Assembly: GCA_037200685.1 (NCBI GenBank)
Contig: JBBCIG010000009.1
Span: forward strand, 1 to 64,000
Length of the DNA: 64,000 nt
From: JAJKIP01 sp037200685
Lineage (GTDB): Bacteria; Bacteroidota; Bacteroidia; Chitinophagales; Chitinophagaceae
Direction: 5' to 3'
Below are positions 38,801-47,859 of the stretch, piece after piece; the stretch's first letter is position 1, and each line of letters starts with the position of its first letter. Position numbers and translations under genes: made by a program. The notes under the pieces were generated by a model. The model ran no database searches. It worked only from the letters and a program-made list of their open reading frames with translations, and was not told the origin of the DNA.

Positions 38801-39520
38801 TTGATAACCTGTATTAACTGTAATATCATTTAATGCGCTGTTAGTCCTTCTTAGCAAAACAGTAAGAACAGCCTTTGCGTTCTCCGGCACTTTTATTTCT
38901 CTTCTTTCATGTCCTATATAACTAATCACAAGAATATCTCCCGGATCAGCCATGATGTTAAAGACCCCATCCTTATCAGTGATCGCAATTGTTTTTGTTC
39001 CTTTTACGGTGATCGTCGCCCCAAAAAGAACTACACCAGCTGAATCGATAACTAACCCCGTTATTTTTACAGGAGGCGGAGGTTTTTGCTCTGCCATTGT
39101 CTCCGCATCAGCACTGGGCCTGGGGCCGATGATAACTGTTTTTTCAACTATATTATATACAAGGGGTTGCTCTGCGAAACATTTGTCAAGGGCCTGCTCC
39201 AATGTTGCATCCTTTAAACTAATGGTTACAGGCTTCCCAAGCTGCAAAGTTTTGCTGCCGTACAGGAACCCGTACCCTGTTTGCTTTTTTATTTCCTGGA
39301 AAACAGTTTCCAGCGGAACATTCTGGACAACCAGGGTGACCCGCTGTGAGTAACCTTTGGCGCTGGCCGTAAAGCACGCAGCTACTAAGAGTAGGAATGT
39401 GAGCTTCATAATCAAAAGCAGTTTTTTTACCTTACCCCGTTCCGTAACGGCCTCATAAGGTGTAGTTGTTTTAGTAATTAAACCAGTAAGCGCTGGTTTA
39501 ATACAAAGAGCATTTAGCAT
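35846..39520 (-). CDS. SusC/RagA TonB-dependent transporter with STN domain
   Basis: 1224 aa. A long N-terminal segment with signal helix (LLLIMKLTFLLLVAACF), then an STN (secretin/TonB short) domain at about 65-115 (TLVVQNVPLETVFQEIKK), a carboxypeptidase-regulatory-like domain at about 153-235, a plug with SIVGGSAPLWVLDGI and SASAIYGSRAANGVI, and a 22-stranded barrel ending FTFGVNAGF. The STN domain marks it as a transducing transporter that signals to the FecR protein encoded upstream, which frees the ECF sigma factor. Substrate unknown; neighbours hint at peptides or disulfide-rich proteins. Confidence 0.93.
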   Translation of the reverse strand: MLNALCIKPALTGLITKTTTPYEAVTERGKVKKLLLIMKLTFLLLVAACFTASAKGYSQRVTLVVQNVPLETVFQEIKKQTGYGFLYGSKTLQLGKPVTISLKDATLEQALDKCFAEQPLVYNIVEKTVIIGPRPSADAETMAEQKPPPPVKITGLVIDSAGVVLFGATITVKGTKTIAITDKDGVFNIMADPGDILVISYIGHERREIKVPENAKAVLTVLLRRTNSALNDITVNTGYQSLTQREMASSVVQVKMKDIELPSKFSVDQMLAGVVPGLMSLQTSGEPGSTPKIRIRGTSSIVGGSAPLWVLDGIILEDPVNVDLSNLTSPDAQYLVGNAIAGVNARDIESITVLKDASASAIYGSRAANGVIVVTTKRGRVGKPQVNYSGSLSMNQRVSYGDLNLMNAGERIQLSQDILRENILYSRVPRRLGYEGLYLDYLDNNISYDQFKTGVQKMVDNNTDWYDLLFRNSITNNQFVNISGGSDRTTYYASLGYTDVQGAAKGSEQKRYSGMVKINSWLDKKIFAGLQINASSTKGKGFHSSVNPNKYAYETARTIPAYNDDGSYFFYQTQQKSQEFPANSAPKEDMLYNILNETKRTGANSDITNLTAQLNLEYLFLTGFRYKFFGGFDQSNTNSSSWAEENSNYVSTKRLWNAGVLVQGTPDFDNSVIPWGGILSNSDQRKTSYTLRNSVEYNSMLKGGHLINVMASQEIRSLKYEGLLATYYGWQPERGNTISPALTTGYSGILGSLRPIITDKVNNNVSWLGTATYSYKDKLTFNGNIRADGSNNFGENPKYRFMPVWSVAGKYTLSNESFLEKSKIISYLAVRASYGLQGNIDKATSPDLIIRVGSRDGTTGLNESYFQYLGNPDLRWEETRSFNLGLDFSLLPRSGSQFLDIISGTVDMYSKKGTAIIVARQVSQVLGLDQVKVNGGKVNNNGIEGSLRIVPYQTKDITVSVRLIASYNKNELVEANREIGITNANKIAGNALVEGKPIGSFYSYPFAGLNDTYGYPMFYNNKGEKRYELYTNEQSLVYSGSSTPTVSGGADLSFRYKNLYLSVGLQYAAGGVARLPNFYRANYFNVFDALANVSKELNNRWRMAGDALNTIIPVLYDNGKYAAAKAALGVPAQLTTSDGPLKMYDQSDIRVAKTDNIRLRNINLNYVVQPRSLKKLGFESLSFNLQAENLFLIADKKWQGRDPESGASNTPIPKVFTFGVNAGF

Positions 39521-39674
39521 AACTTTGTTTTGTTTTGGTTAAGCAATGATCAATCTCCGCAGATTGTAGAATTAAACTGACCTTAACTTCCACCGCCCTG
39601 ATTGCCGTCGGGGCGGCTTTAGTTACTTCTTTTAATTATTTCCAGAATACAATTCCTGTTCTTTAATAGTTTGC

Positions 39675-40820
39675 TCAGCGTTTCACCACGATTTTCCTGC
39701 CTTCCACATTAAAGTGTACTTCTCCCGTCATTTGCAGCATCTTTAATGTTTTTGAAATATTTTCATTTCTTGAAATGGTCCCGTTGAAAAAACCATTCAC
39801 ATTCTCATCATAAGAAATTTCAACATCATACCATCTTGCAAGCTGTCGCATCGTCGTTTGTACATCTGTTTTATCAAATAAAAATTTCCCGTTTTTCCAC
39901 GCAACTACTTCTTCAATATTAGCTCCGTTTACTATCATTACTTTGTCTGTAACCTGTGCCTGTTGCCCGGGTTTTAAAAAATGAACGGTATTGTTTTTTA
40001 TAACTTTTACTAACCCTTCGAGCAATGTTATTTTACTGCTGCTTTCGTCATCGTATGAATTAATATTAAAGTGGGTACCCAAAACTTCAACCATTCCTTT
40101 ACCCGCCACATTTACCCTGAATGGTTTTGATGTATTATGAGCAACTTCAAAATAAGCCTCACCAGTTATTTCCACTTTTCTTTCTTTGGCCGGGAATGAA
40201 GCGGGGAAACGAAGAGAAGATGACGCATTCAACCAAACTTTTGTTCCATCAGATAAGACCAATTGATATTGTCCTCCTCTCGGCGTACTAATGGTATTAT
40301 ATAAAATATCCGGCGAGCCGCCTGTTCCGTTATAAGCGAGTTGTCCGTCCAGCTTCACCAATTTCACATTTCCCTGTTGGGCAACATCGCCATTGGCTGC
40401 ATTATCAAGAACAACCAGGCTATTGTCAGCCAGCGTTAGTATCGCTTTATTTCCACCGGGAACAATTTCCGGAACAACTTGCTGCTGTTTCGCTATGGGT
40501 TGCTGTTCTGTTTTTCTATTTAAAAAAATAAATGCAGCACCTGCTATCAGTACAAAAAGAGCAGCGATGCGAAACCATGTACGCTTATACAGTGGTACGA
40601 CAATCGCAGGACTGTCTATCTTCTTCCACACGGTAGCTAACATTTCCTTTTCCAGCTTTGCTTTCTCATCAGTGGAAAAATGATCAGCGATCCCCGGTTC
40701 CCTATCAAAATATTGGTAATATTTTTCAAGGAATTCCATTTCCTGCGGGGAGGCCCCGCCATCCAGGTATTTCCTGGTAAGCTGGATAATTTCTTCTTCT
40801 TTCATTTTTAAATCTGGCAT
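39675..40820 (-). CDS. FecR-family anti-sigma / signal transducer
   Basis: 381 aa. N-terminal cytoplasmic region (about 1-80, anti-sigma), one membrane helix at 82-101, then the periplasmic FecR domain (TPRGGQYQLVLSDGTKVWLNA, GEAYFEVAH, GTHFNINSYDDE) and a C-terminal DUF4974 (STN-like) domain from about 310 (FLFDKTDVQTTMRQLARWYDVEI). It lies between the sigma factor and susC. It should sense the substrate-loaded SusC through its STN domain. The frame also has an ATG at residue 6. Confidence 0.92.
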   Translation of the reverse strand: MPDLKMKEEEIIQLTRKYLDGGASPQEMEFLEKYYQYFDREPGIADHFSTDEKAKLEKEMLATVWKKIDSPAIVVPLYKRTWFRIAALFVLIAGAAFIFLNRKTEQQPIAKQQQVVPEIVPGGNKAILTLADNSLVVLDNAANGDVAQQGNVKLVKLDGQLAYNGTGGSPDILYNTISTPRGGQYQLVLSDGTKVWLNASSSLRFPASFPAKERKVEITGEAYFEVAHNTSKPFRVNVAGKGMVEVLGTHFNINSYDDESSSKITLLEGLVKVIKNNTVHFLKPGQQAQVTDKVMIVNGANIEEVVAWKNGKFLFDKTDVQTTMRQLARWYDVEISYDENVNGFFNGTISRNENISKTLKMLQMTGEVHFNVEGRKIVVKR

Positions 40821-40942
40821 ATGGCAGTCGTTTAAGGGTATTAAGGTTTATACTATAATATGTACCGGGAAAATGAAAATCTCCCAAATCAATAAAAAAT
40901 TTCTTTTTAAACCAGTTGCAGGAGTTCACTGATGCCTGTTAA

Positions 40943-41494
40943 TCAGGCAAGGAAAGAATTGATCTTACCCAAAAAACTCTTCCGGGCGGAACCGAGTTGA
41001 TTTTGTACTGTTTTTTGAGAAATGTGGAGGCGGTCTGCAATCTCTTTAGTAGTAAGATTTTGAACGAGATGAAGGACAACTATTTCTTTTCGTTTTCCGG
41101 GCAGGCTTTCTAACCAGGCTTGGGCCACCGCAGCAAGTTCTTCCTCCGCCACTTTGTTATCCGCACTAAAAGAAAAAGAAGCGATGGATTCAAAAAGTTC
41201 AAAAAAAGAAGCGGCTGCTTTTCCCTTCGCAATTATTTTAAATACCTGGTAACGTACGGCGGTATGCAAATAAGCGGACAGGTTGTTGATCTCGGATGTA
41301 TGCCTTCTTACCCATAGATCAGTGAACACATCCTGGATAACATCTTTACTTTGTTCGGTACTTCTCAGGCGTTTATAAGCGGTATTGAACAAAGGTTCCC
41401 AGTAGCGGCGGTATAATTCTTCAAACGCCTGCCTGTCATCCTGCAACAATAGCCGCAACAGCTCTTCCTCGTGATATGAAGATAACGGTGTCAA
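40943..41494 (-). CDS. RNA polymerase ECF sigma factor (FecI-like, Bacteroidota type)
   Basis: 183 aa. Region 2 has DRQAFEELYRRYWEPLFN and DVIQDVFTDLWVRR; region 4 has LPGKRKEIVVLHLVQNLTTKEIADRLHISQKTVQNQL. The only in-frame start that keeps region 2 is a TTG at 41494 (TTG ACA CCG), a rare start. It lies 122 bases upstream of the FecR gene. It should turn on the susC operon when freed by FecR. Confidence 0.9.
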   Translation of the reverse strand: MTPLSSYHEEELLRLLLQDDRQAFEELYRRYWEPLFNTAYKRLRSTEQSKDVIQDVFTDLWVRRHTSEINNLSAYLHTAVRYQVFKIIAKGKAAASFFELFESIASFSFSADNKVAEEELAAVAQAWLESLPGKRKEIVVLHLVQNLTTKEIADRLHISQKTVQNQLGSARKSFLGKINSFLA

Positions 41495-41564
41495 AAATAT
41501 CAGAACCTTAATTGAACGCTGAAATTAAAAAAAGAAAGGTAAAGAAACGTTAGTTGATAAAAAG

Positions 41565-41593
41565 AAAAGTGCCTCATTACTGAAGCACTTTTT
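41565..41593 (-). terminator. Terminator after korB
   Basis: Stem AAAAGTGC (41565-41572) and GCACTTTT (41585-41592) with an inner TCA/TGA pair. The minus strand continues into a T-rich run, so it ends the korB transcript before the sigma factor gene. Confidence 0.75.
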
Positions 41594-41615
41594 ATTCTTT
41601 TAGTTTGATCTTCTT

Positions 41616-42645
41616 TTAATTAATTACCCAAACCTCATTTCCACGCAGCAATTTATCCAAATCAGCAACCTTTCTTGCTTTCGCATCTTCGATCTGCAAT
41701 GCCATTACTTCTTCATAACAAGGCCTGTCTGTCTGATAAAACACACCAAACGGTCTTGGGAGATGTCCCTCAATTTTAGGATCATCAAAAATGCGGGCAA
41801 GGATTTGCGCTTTATAAATATCATGTTCATCATGCACCCACAGATCATCTGCGCTAACACCTTCATTCATATTTACCACTCTTGGCGTAAAGCCATCCAG
41901 TTTTATTCCTTTATCATTACCAGTGCCGAATGTCAATGGTTTTCCCTGTTCGAGGAATAATGTTTCCTGTGGCTTACTTCCTTTTTCTGTAAAAACTTCA
42001 AAAGCACCATCGTTGAAGATGTTGCAATTCTGGTATATTTCTAAGAATGAAGCACCCTGGTGCAGGTTGGTCCTTATCAGCATCGCCTGCAAATGTTTCG
42101 GGTCACGGTCCATTGTTCTTGCAACAAATGTCGCATCAGCGCCCAATGCCAATGCTAATGGATTAAAGGATGATCAATACTTCCGAACGGTGTTGATTTC
42201 GTTACTTTATTTTTCTTCTGATGTAGGAGAATATTGCCCTTTTGGTTAAACCATATATCTGGTTATTGAACAACAAAACATTTACATTAAAATTCCTGCG
42301 CAGCAAATGAATGGTATGATTACCACCAATGCTTAAACCATCACCATCACCGGTAACGATCCATACACTTAATTCAGGACGTGATGCTTTCAATCCACTC
42401 GCAACTGCTGTTGCACGGCCATGGATAGAATGCATACCATACGTATTCATATAATAGGGAAAGCGACTACTACAGCCGATCCCTGAAATGATCACAATAT
42501 TTTCTCTCGGAATGCCTAATGTAGGCATCACTTTTTGAACCTGCGCAAGTATGGAATAATCCCCGCAACCCGGGCACCAGCGTACTTCCTGGTCGGTGGA
42601 AAAATCCTTGGCGGTCAATGGCGGCAATGTGGTTGTTTCACTCAT
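41616..42645 (-). CDS. korB: 2-oxoacid:ferredoxin oxidoreductase beta subunit (frameshifted)
   Basis: Converts 2-oxoacids such as 2-oxoglutarate to acyl-CoA with reduction of ferredoxin. N-terminal RWCPGCGDYSILAQVQ, ISGIGCSSRFPYYMNTYG, the TPP-binding GDGDGLSIGGNH and LFNNQIYGLTK are read in one frame to 42250; NPLALALGADATFVART to EVWVIN are read in another. Between them three single-base changes restore the family sequence: one A too many in AAAAGGG, one A too many in GAAAAATAAAG, one T missing in CCTTTAATCC. No alpha subunit gene is adjacent, since gnd is divergent 131 bases away. Confidence 0.88.
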
Positions 42646-42776
42646 TTTCTTAATACATTACAAAGTCTACAAAATTAGATGATTATTGCGAAAGGCAAAG
42701 TCCTTTTGCAACTATTTAACCAGTCGTGATATGATGTTATTATTTGCAATAACTTACAAGCTAATTACTTATTGTT

Positions 42777-44184
42777 ATGGCTGGTTTATACGATTTTGGA
42801 ATGATCGGTCTCGGCACCATGGGCCGCAACCTTTTATTAAATATGGCTGATCACGGTTTTGCCGCTATCGGCTTCGACAGGGATGCAACAAAAACAGCGG
42901 CTTTGGAATCCACGGCTACGCCAGGCACGACTGTAAAGGGCGCCGCAAGCCTTGCTGATAATGGTGCAACAATTAAAAACACCACGTAAAATGTTGATGC
43001 TGGTACCCGCCGGAACAGCGGTTGACAGTGTGATCCGGGATTTATTACCATTATTGGAAAAAGGTGATATCGTTATTGATGGTGGCAATTCTCATTACAC
43101 TGATACATTAAAAAGAATAGAATATTTAAAAGATAAGAATATCCATTTACCGGCATGGGAATAAGCGGCGGTGAGCATGGCGCAAGATCGGGCCCGAGTA
43201 TCATGCCCGGTGGGGATATAGAAGCATGGCACCAGTTGAAACCAATACTAGAGGCCGTATCAGCCAAAGTAAACAATGAACCATGTGTTGCCTATATGGG
43301 CAAAAGCGCCGCAGGCCATTATGTAAAAATGGTACACAATGGTATTGAATACGCCATTATGCAACTCATCAGCGAAGTATATGATATTTTAAAAAGACAT
43401 GCAGGATTAAACAATGATGAATTGCATGCCACTTTTAAAAAATGGAATAAAGGTGATCTCCGGTCTTTTTTAATTGAAATAACAACTGATATTTTTTCAA
43501 AAGAAGATGAAATAACAAAAGGAAGATTAGTTGATGTGATATTAGATAAAGCGGGTTCAAAAGGAACCGGCAAATGGACATCGCAGGATGCAATGGATAT
43601 CGGTATGCCGGTGCCTACGATTGATATGGCGGTGATCATGCGGTCTATTTCCGCATTAAAAGATGAAAGAAAAGAAGCCGCTGAATTATACAAACCCGTA
43701 ACGAAACAAATAAGTGCGGGGGAAAGAAAAGATTGTTGACCAGTTGCATGATGCACTTTACTGCGCCACCATCATTTGCTATGCACAGGGATTAGCCATG
43801 CTGCACACAGCATCTACGGATTTGAAAATGGATATCCCCTTGAAATATGTAGTAAAGATCTGGCGGGGCGGTTGCATTATCCGCTCTTCTTTGCTTGAAT
43901 TATTTATGAAAGCTTATTCCGGTAAAACAATTCCTTTGAATATTTTACTGAATAAAAAAATCGCGGCGCTGGTGAAAAGAAAATCAGCGAACCTTAGAAA
44001 AATAATAAAGCTGGCTGCAGGCAATAAAATTCCTGCTATGGGATTGATGAGTGCACTTTCTTATCTCGATGCATATAGCAGCGAAGAACTTCCGGTTAAC
44101 CTGATACAGGCCCAACGGGATTATTTTGGCGCACATACTTACCAGCGCATTGATAAAGAGGGAAGTTTTCATACGGAGTGGTAA
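42777..44184 (+). CDS. gnd: 6-phosphogluconate dehydrogenase, decarboxylating (frameshifted)
   Basis: Oxidises 6-phosphogluconate to ribulose 5-phosphate with NADP. Parts are spread over three frames: GMIGLGTMGRNLLLNMADHG (42777-), KMLMLVPAGTAVDSVIRDLL and DGGNSHYTDTL (42952-), GISGGEHGARSGPSIMPGG and KMVHNGIEYAIMQL (43155-), and DQLHDALYCATIICYAQGL to HTEW (43714-). Breaks: an extra A in GATAATGG near 42957, a missing T in CATTTACC near 43146, an extra G in GGGGGAAAG near 43721. The joined protein is of normal length (about 468 aa). It opens the gnd-zwf-pgl cluster. Confidence 0.9.
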
Positions 44185-44264
44185 GGGGTAGCGAACATGA
44201 AGTATGATGCCAGAGATAGGATAGAAACTTTAATAGAAGAGCAGACATTTTTAATTCAAAATCA

Positions 44265-45807
44265 ATGGAAACAAAAACAAATACACACCCAACCATTCTT
44301 TTCATTTTTGGTGGCAGCGGCGATCTTGCCAACCGCAAACTGATACCAGCACTGTATAATTTATATTTAGATAATTATATGCCCGATAAATTTTGAAATC
44401 ATCGGGATTGGCCGCACCGCTTTCGCTTCTAATGAAGAATACAGGAATAAACTGCTGGAAGGCGTGCAGCAATTTTCCCGGCGCAAAGCCGAGATCAATG
44501 AAAAATGGAAACCATTCGCGGAGAACATATTATATTTTGAAAAAGATTTAGCGGAAGATAAAACCTATAGCGAGATCATTGGATGGATAGATGAGAAAGC
44601 AAAAGAATGGAACACGGCGCCGACAGCTATATTTTATTTAGCGGTAGCGCCTCAACTCGCCCCTGTTATTGCGAAAAAATTATCTGAACAAAAAAATATG
44701 CAATGACCCTTCCCGGACAAGAATCGTTTTTGAAAAGCCATTTGGTCATGATCAGCAAAGTGCGCATGATCTGAACCAATTGCTAATAGGAATGTTGAAG
44801 AAAACCAGATATTCCGCATTGATCATTATCTCGGTAAAGAGACTGTTCAAAACATTCTTGCATTCCGTTTCGCCAATGTATTATTTGAACCAATATGGAA
44901 CAGTAATTACATCGATCATGTGCAAATAACCGCTGCTGAAACAGTAGGAGTGGAGGACAGGGGAAGTTATTATGAACAAGCAGGTGCACTGAGGGACATG
45001 GTGCAAAATCATATTCTTCAATTGCTATGTATGATCGCTATGGAAGCGCCGACATCTTTGAAGCGGATGAAATAAGAAATAAAAAAGCGGATGTGTTGAA
45101 TGCGATCCGGAAATTAAACCCTGAAGATGTGCACGCTAATATGGTGCGTGGTCAATATACCGACGGGTGGATGAAAGGAAAAGAGGTAAAGGCCTATAGA
45201 AAAGAAAAAAGTGTAGATCCAAAATCTACTGCGGATACTTTTGTCGCCGCTAAATTTTATGTAGATAACTGGCGATGGAAAGATGTACCATTTTACGTTC
45301 GCACCGGCAAACATTTATATGAAAAAACAACACTCATCACTATCCAGTTTAAAGATGCGCCGCAATATGCATTTCCAAAAGAAGCAACCGCATCATGGCG
45401 GCCCAACCGTTTAATATTTAGTATACAACCACAATCGGATATTCGCATCCGCTTCCAGGCAAAAAGACGCGGCCCGAAAATGGCGTTGAACCCGGTGGAT
45501 ATGGTATTCACTTATACAGATGAACATGACGGACCGGAACCAGAAGCATATGAAACATTACTGGAAGATGTGATCGAAGGAAACCCTACTTTATTTATGC
45601 GGGGCCGACCAGGTAGAAGCCGCATGGAAGGTGATTATGCCCATATTGGATGCATGGCAACAAAGACCTCCGGTTGATTTTCCTAATTATGCCCCAGGAT
45701 CGTGGGGACCTGAAGATGCAGAAGCATTAATAGCAAGAGACGGACACAATTGGGTAACCTTACCTTCGAAAAGTAATGAGCAACAGACGCTGACAATAAA
45801 ATCATGA
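44265..45807 (+). CDS. zwf: Glucose-6-phosphate 1-dehydrogenase (frameshifted)
   Basis: First enzyme of the oxidative pentose phosphate path. It begins METKTNTHPTILFIFGGSGDLANRKL (shown as TILFIFGGSGDLANRK, the NADP site). Further parts in other frames: RTRIVFEKPFGHD, RIDHYLGKETVQNILAFRFAN (substrate site), VEDRGSYYEQAGALRDMVQNH, and RPPVDFPNYAPGSWGP near the end. At least four single-base breaks, e.g. an extra T in AAATTTTGAAATC at about 44392. The stop overlaps the pgl start by 4 bases (ATGA). Normal total length (about 514 codons). Confidence 0.9.
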
Positions 45808-46502
45808 AACTGCATATAACCAATGATGTTGAAGAATTAAGCAAATATGTTGCTGACTGGCTTGTCAACTATATACAGGAAGTATTATTTAATCACCATC
45901 GTTTTACTATTGCCCTCTCCGGGGGAAGTACGCCGAAAAAGCTTTACCAGCTTCTCGCCACTGAGGAATACAAAAACAAAATTGACTGGAAACGGATGCA
46001 TTTCTTTTGGGGAGATGAACGCTATGTACCTTTTACAGATGACAGTAACAATGCGAAAATGGCTTTTGAAAATTTATTATCGCTTGTACCGGTGAGGAAA
46101 GAAAATATTCACATAATGCAAACGGGTATCGATCCTGAATCCGCTGCTGTTAGCTATGAAAAGATTTTGCATAACTATTTCGATAAGCAATTATATACAT
46201 TCGACCTGGTATTGTTGGGACTTGGCGATAATTCGCATACACTGTCATTGTTTCCCGGTTATGATACTATCATTTTTGAAAAAGAAAAACGGGTAACTTC
46301 TTTTTATCTTGAAGAACAAAAAATGTATCGCATTACATTAACTGCTGCTGTGGTAAACAATGCCGCCTGTATTGCTTTTTTAGTAACAGGCAAGGATAAA
46401 TCGCCGGCATTGCAGCAGATTATTTCAGGGAAATATGATCCTTCTCTTTATCCTGCGCAAATCATTAAAACCATTGAACGGAGAGCTATATTGGTTTCTT
46501 GA
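45804..46502 (+). CDS. pgl: 6-phosphogluconolactonase
   Basis: 232 aa, intact in one frame, the usual DevB/SOL-type length. Motifs: ALSGGSTPKKLYQLLA, FWGDERYVPFTDDSNNAKMAFENLL, and LVLLGLGDNSHTLSLFPG. It hydrolyses the lactone made by Zwf. Its start overlaps the zwf stop, and the three enzymes gnd, zwf and pgl are on one strand, so the full oxidative branch is encoded in one operon. Confidence 0.93.
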   Translation: MKLHITNDVEELSKYVADWLVNYIQEVLFNHHRFTIALSGGSTPKKLYQLLATEEYKNKIDWKRMHFFWGDERYVPFTDDSNNAKMAFENLLSLVPVRKENIHIMQTGIDPESAAVSYEKILHNYFDKQLYTFDLVLLGLGDNSHTLSLFPGYDTIIFEKEKRVTSFYLEEQKMYRITLTAAVVNNAACIAFLVTGKDKSPALQQIISGKYDPSLYPAQIIKTIERRAILVS

Positions 46503-46621
46503 TAAAGCCGCGGCAGCAGGCTTACAGTATGCGGTGTGAGTGGGATGGAGAGAGGCGCAAGTGGTGAATGGGAAGAGGCAAGAAGTAAGAGATATGAACA
46601 TAGTTGCTGAATAATACGAGC

Positions 46622-46659
46622 ATAACCCTTGGAGAGTTTTGAAACTCTCCAAGGGTTAT
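46622..46659. repeat. 38-base perfect hairpin
   Basis: Arms ATAACCCTTGGAGAGTTT (46622-46639) and its exact reverse complement (46642-46659) with a two-base TG centre. It could end transcription of the pgl operon, but no T-run follows; it more likely belongs to the class of intergenic palindromes seen elsewhere in the window. Confidence 0.85.
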
Positions 46660-46676
46660 TATAATGTCTGTGGACT

Positions 46677-46766
46677 TGCTCAATAGCGAACAGGAAGTTG
46701 AAGAGTGCGACGCAACGAAGCTGATAGTCCACAGGATGCTGCGCATAGCACTGAAGCCGGGCAACT
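46677..46766 (+). repeat. Dispersed intergenic repeat, copy E
   Basis: TTGCTCAATAGCGAACAGGA, GAAGAGTGCGACGCAACGAA, then CTGATAGTCC and a GAAGCCGGGCAACT end. It is the most diverged right half of the five copies. Confidence 0.7.
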
Positions 46767-46846
46767 AAAAAATAATTTTCAACCTTGCGGCAACTAACTA
46801 TCCTGTTAACTTCGTCGTGATTTAGCATCAAAAATGTATTAGAGGC

Positions 46847-47270
46847 ATGATAGCAAAAAAACAACTGACTGCTTTATTGATCCTTACCGGCCTGGTACTC
46901 GCCGGCGTGGCTTCAGTACAACTTCCGAAGGGGCGATATAAAAATTTAGAAATACTTCCGCAGGATATCAGCGAGCATAAATTAGACTCCATCATGAATT
47001 CTTACAACAAAGCGTTGGGTGTTACTTGTGGTTTCTGTCATGTAAAGATTTGCAGGCGTTCCTCCTGATACGCTTGATTTTGCGCTGGACACTAACCATA
47101 TGAAAGAAGATGCAAGAGATATGATGCGGATGACGATCGGCATCAATAAAGATTATTTCTACTATAACAAAAATATAATACCTGAGTACCTGAATGTGGT
47201 GAACTGTATGACCTGCCACCGGGGTGAGCCTTATCCCGATGAACCAACGGCAATGAAACACGATAAGTAA
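46847..47270 (+). CDS. Small diheme c-type cytochrome (frameshifted)
   Basis: About 140 aa when joined. Signal anchor (ALLILTGLVLAGVASVQL), then a first heme site in TCGFCHV and a second in NCMTCHRGEPYP. The layout with LPQDISEHKLDSIMNSYNKALGV resembles the photosynthetic-reaction-centre cytochrome family members found in non-photosynthetic Bacteroidota. The frame breaks at about 47046; two bases seem to be missing (a G in AAAGATTTG and a C in TTCCTCC), giving VKDLQAFPPDTLDF when restored. It is periplasmic and should carry electrons; the partner is unknown. Confidence 0.82.
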
Positions 47271-47497
47271 GTGTTTATGCCTATTCAAAAAAGAGGTAAT
47301 CGTAACATCGCATAAAATCGACTCAAAAACACTCGAAGGCCATTTCAGTAGATTTACTGAATAAGTGCTAGGTTTTACTGAATTTTAGCATAAACCATTA
47401 GAATCAAGCACTATATACCAATAATGCTCGTTAGATTTACAGTGAAAAAATCCGATTTCGTAAAAATGATGAAACCTTTATCCTACAAACCGACCGT

Positions 47498-47821
47498 ATG
47501 ACCATCTTTAATGTGGTGGGACTAATTTCAACGATAGCCTTATTCCTGCCTTTCATATTGCTCTTAATCTTAAAGCTTTCTTTTTACAGAAGCTTTCCAG
47601 CACTTTTGTTTTATTATCTTTTTGTTTTTACCTATAATCTTTTAAATCTCGGTTATATTAATATCGACCGTTCCTTTATTTTTTACCACGGAACGATCAG
47701 CAACCTGCTGGATGCGCCACTTATTCTTTTATTCTTAACCTATTTCAGTCAAACGGCTTCGTTTAGAAAAAAATTATTAATTGGCATTGGCGCTTTTATA
47801 GTTTTTGAAATTATTTCTTAA
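47498..47821 (+). CDS. Membrane protein, probably truncated
   Basis: 107 aa with three hydrophobic helices (GLISTIALFLPFILLLIL, ALLFYYLFVFTYNLLNL, LLIGIGAFIVFEII). Function not recognised. It looks like the N-terminal half of a longer multi-helix membrane protein: it stops in the middle of a hydrophobic helix, and the next gene starts 38 bases later, leaving no room for the rest. A deletion or local assembly error is possible. Confidence 0.5.
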   Translation: MTIFNVVGLISTIALFLPFILLLILKLSFYRSFPALLFYYLFVFTYNLLNLGYINIDRSFIFYHGTISNLLDAPLILLFLTYFSQTASFRKKLLIGIGAFIVFEIIS

Positions 47822-47859
47822 CCGGGATGCCAATACATTTGCCCATACTTAATCTTTTT

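Larger units (their letters stand above)
46503..46846. other. 344-base gene-free stretch
   Basis: Between pgl and the cytochrome gene. It holds a long perfect hairpin (46622-46659) and dispersed-repeat copy E (46677-46766); no reading frame with coding character is seen. Confidence 0.7.

Noticed and set aside
39590..39618. GC-rich CCGCCC/GGGCGG hairpin between the FecR and susC genes as a terminator or riboswitch
   Set aside because: No T-run on the coding (minus) strand and no conserved riboswitch core. Could weakly attenuate, but not supported.
42777..45807. Reading gnd and zwf as true pseudogenes
   Set aside because: All motifs are present, lengths are normal once single bases are mended, and neighbours of unrelated function show the same damage. 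Sequence error is more likely.
46622..46659. Calling the 38-base hairpin a terminator of the pgl operon
   Set aside because: Arms are perfect but no T-run follows on either side, and similar intergenic palindromes occur elsewhere.
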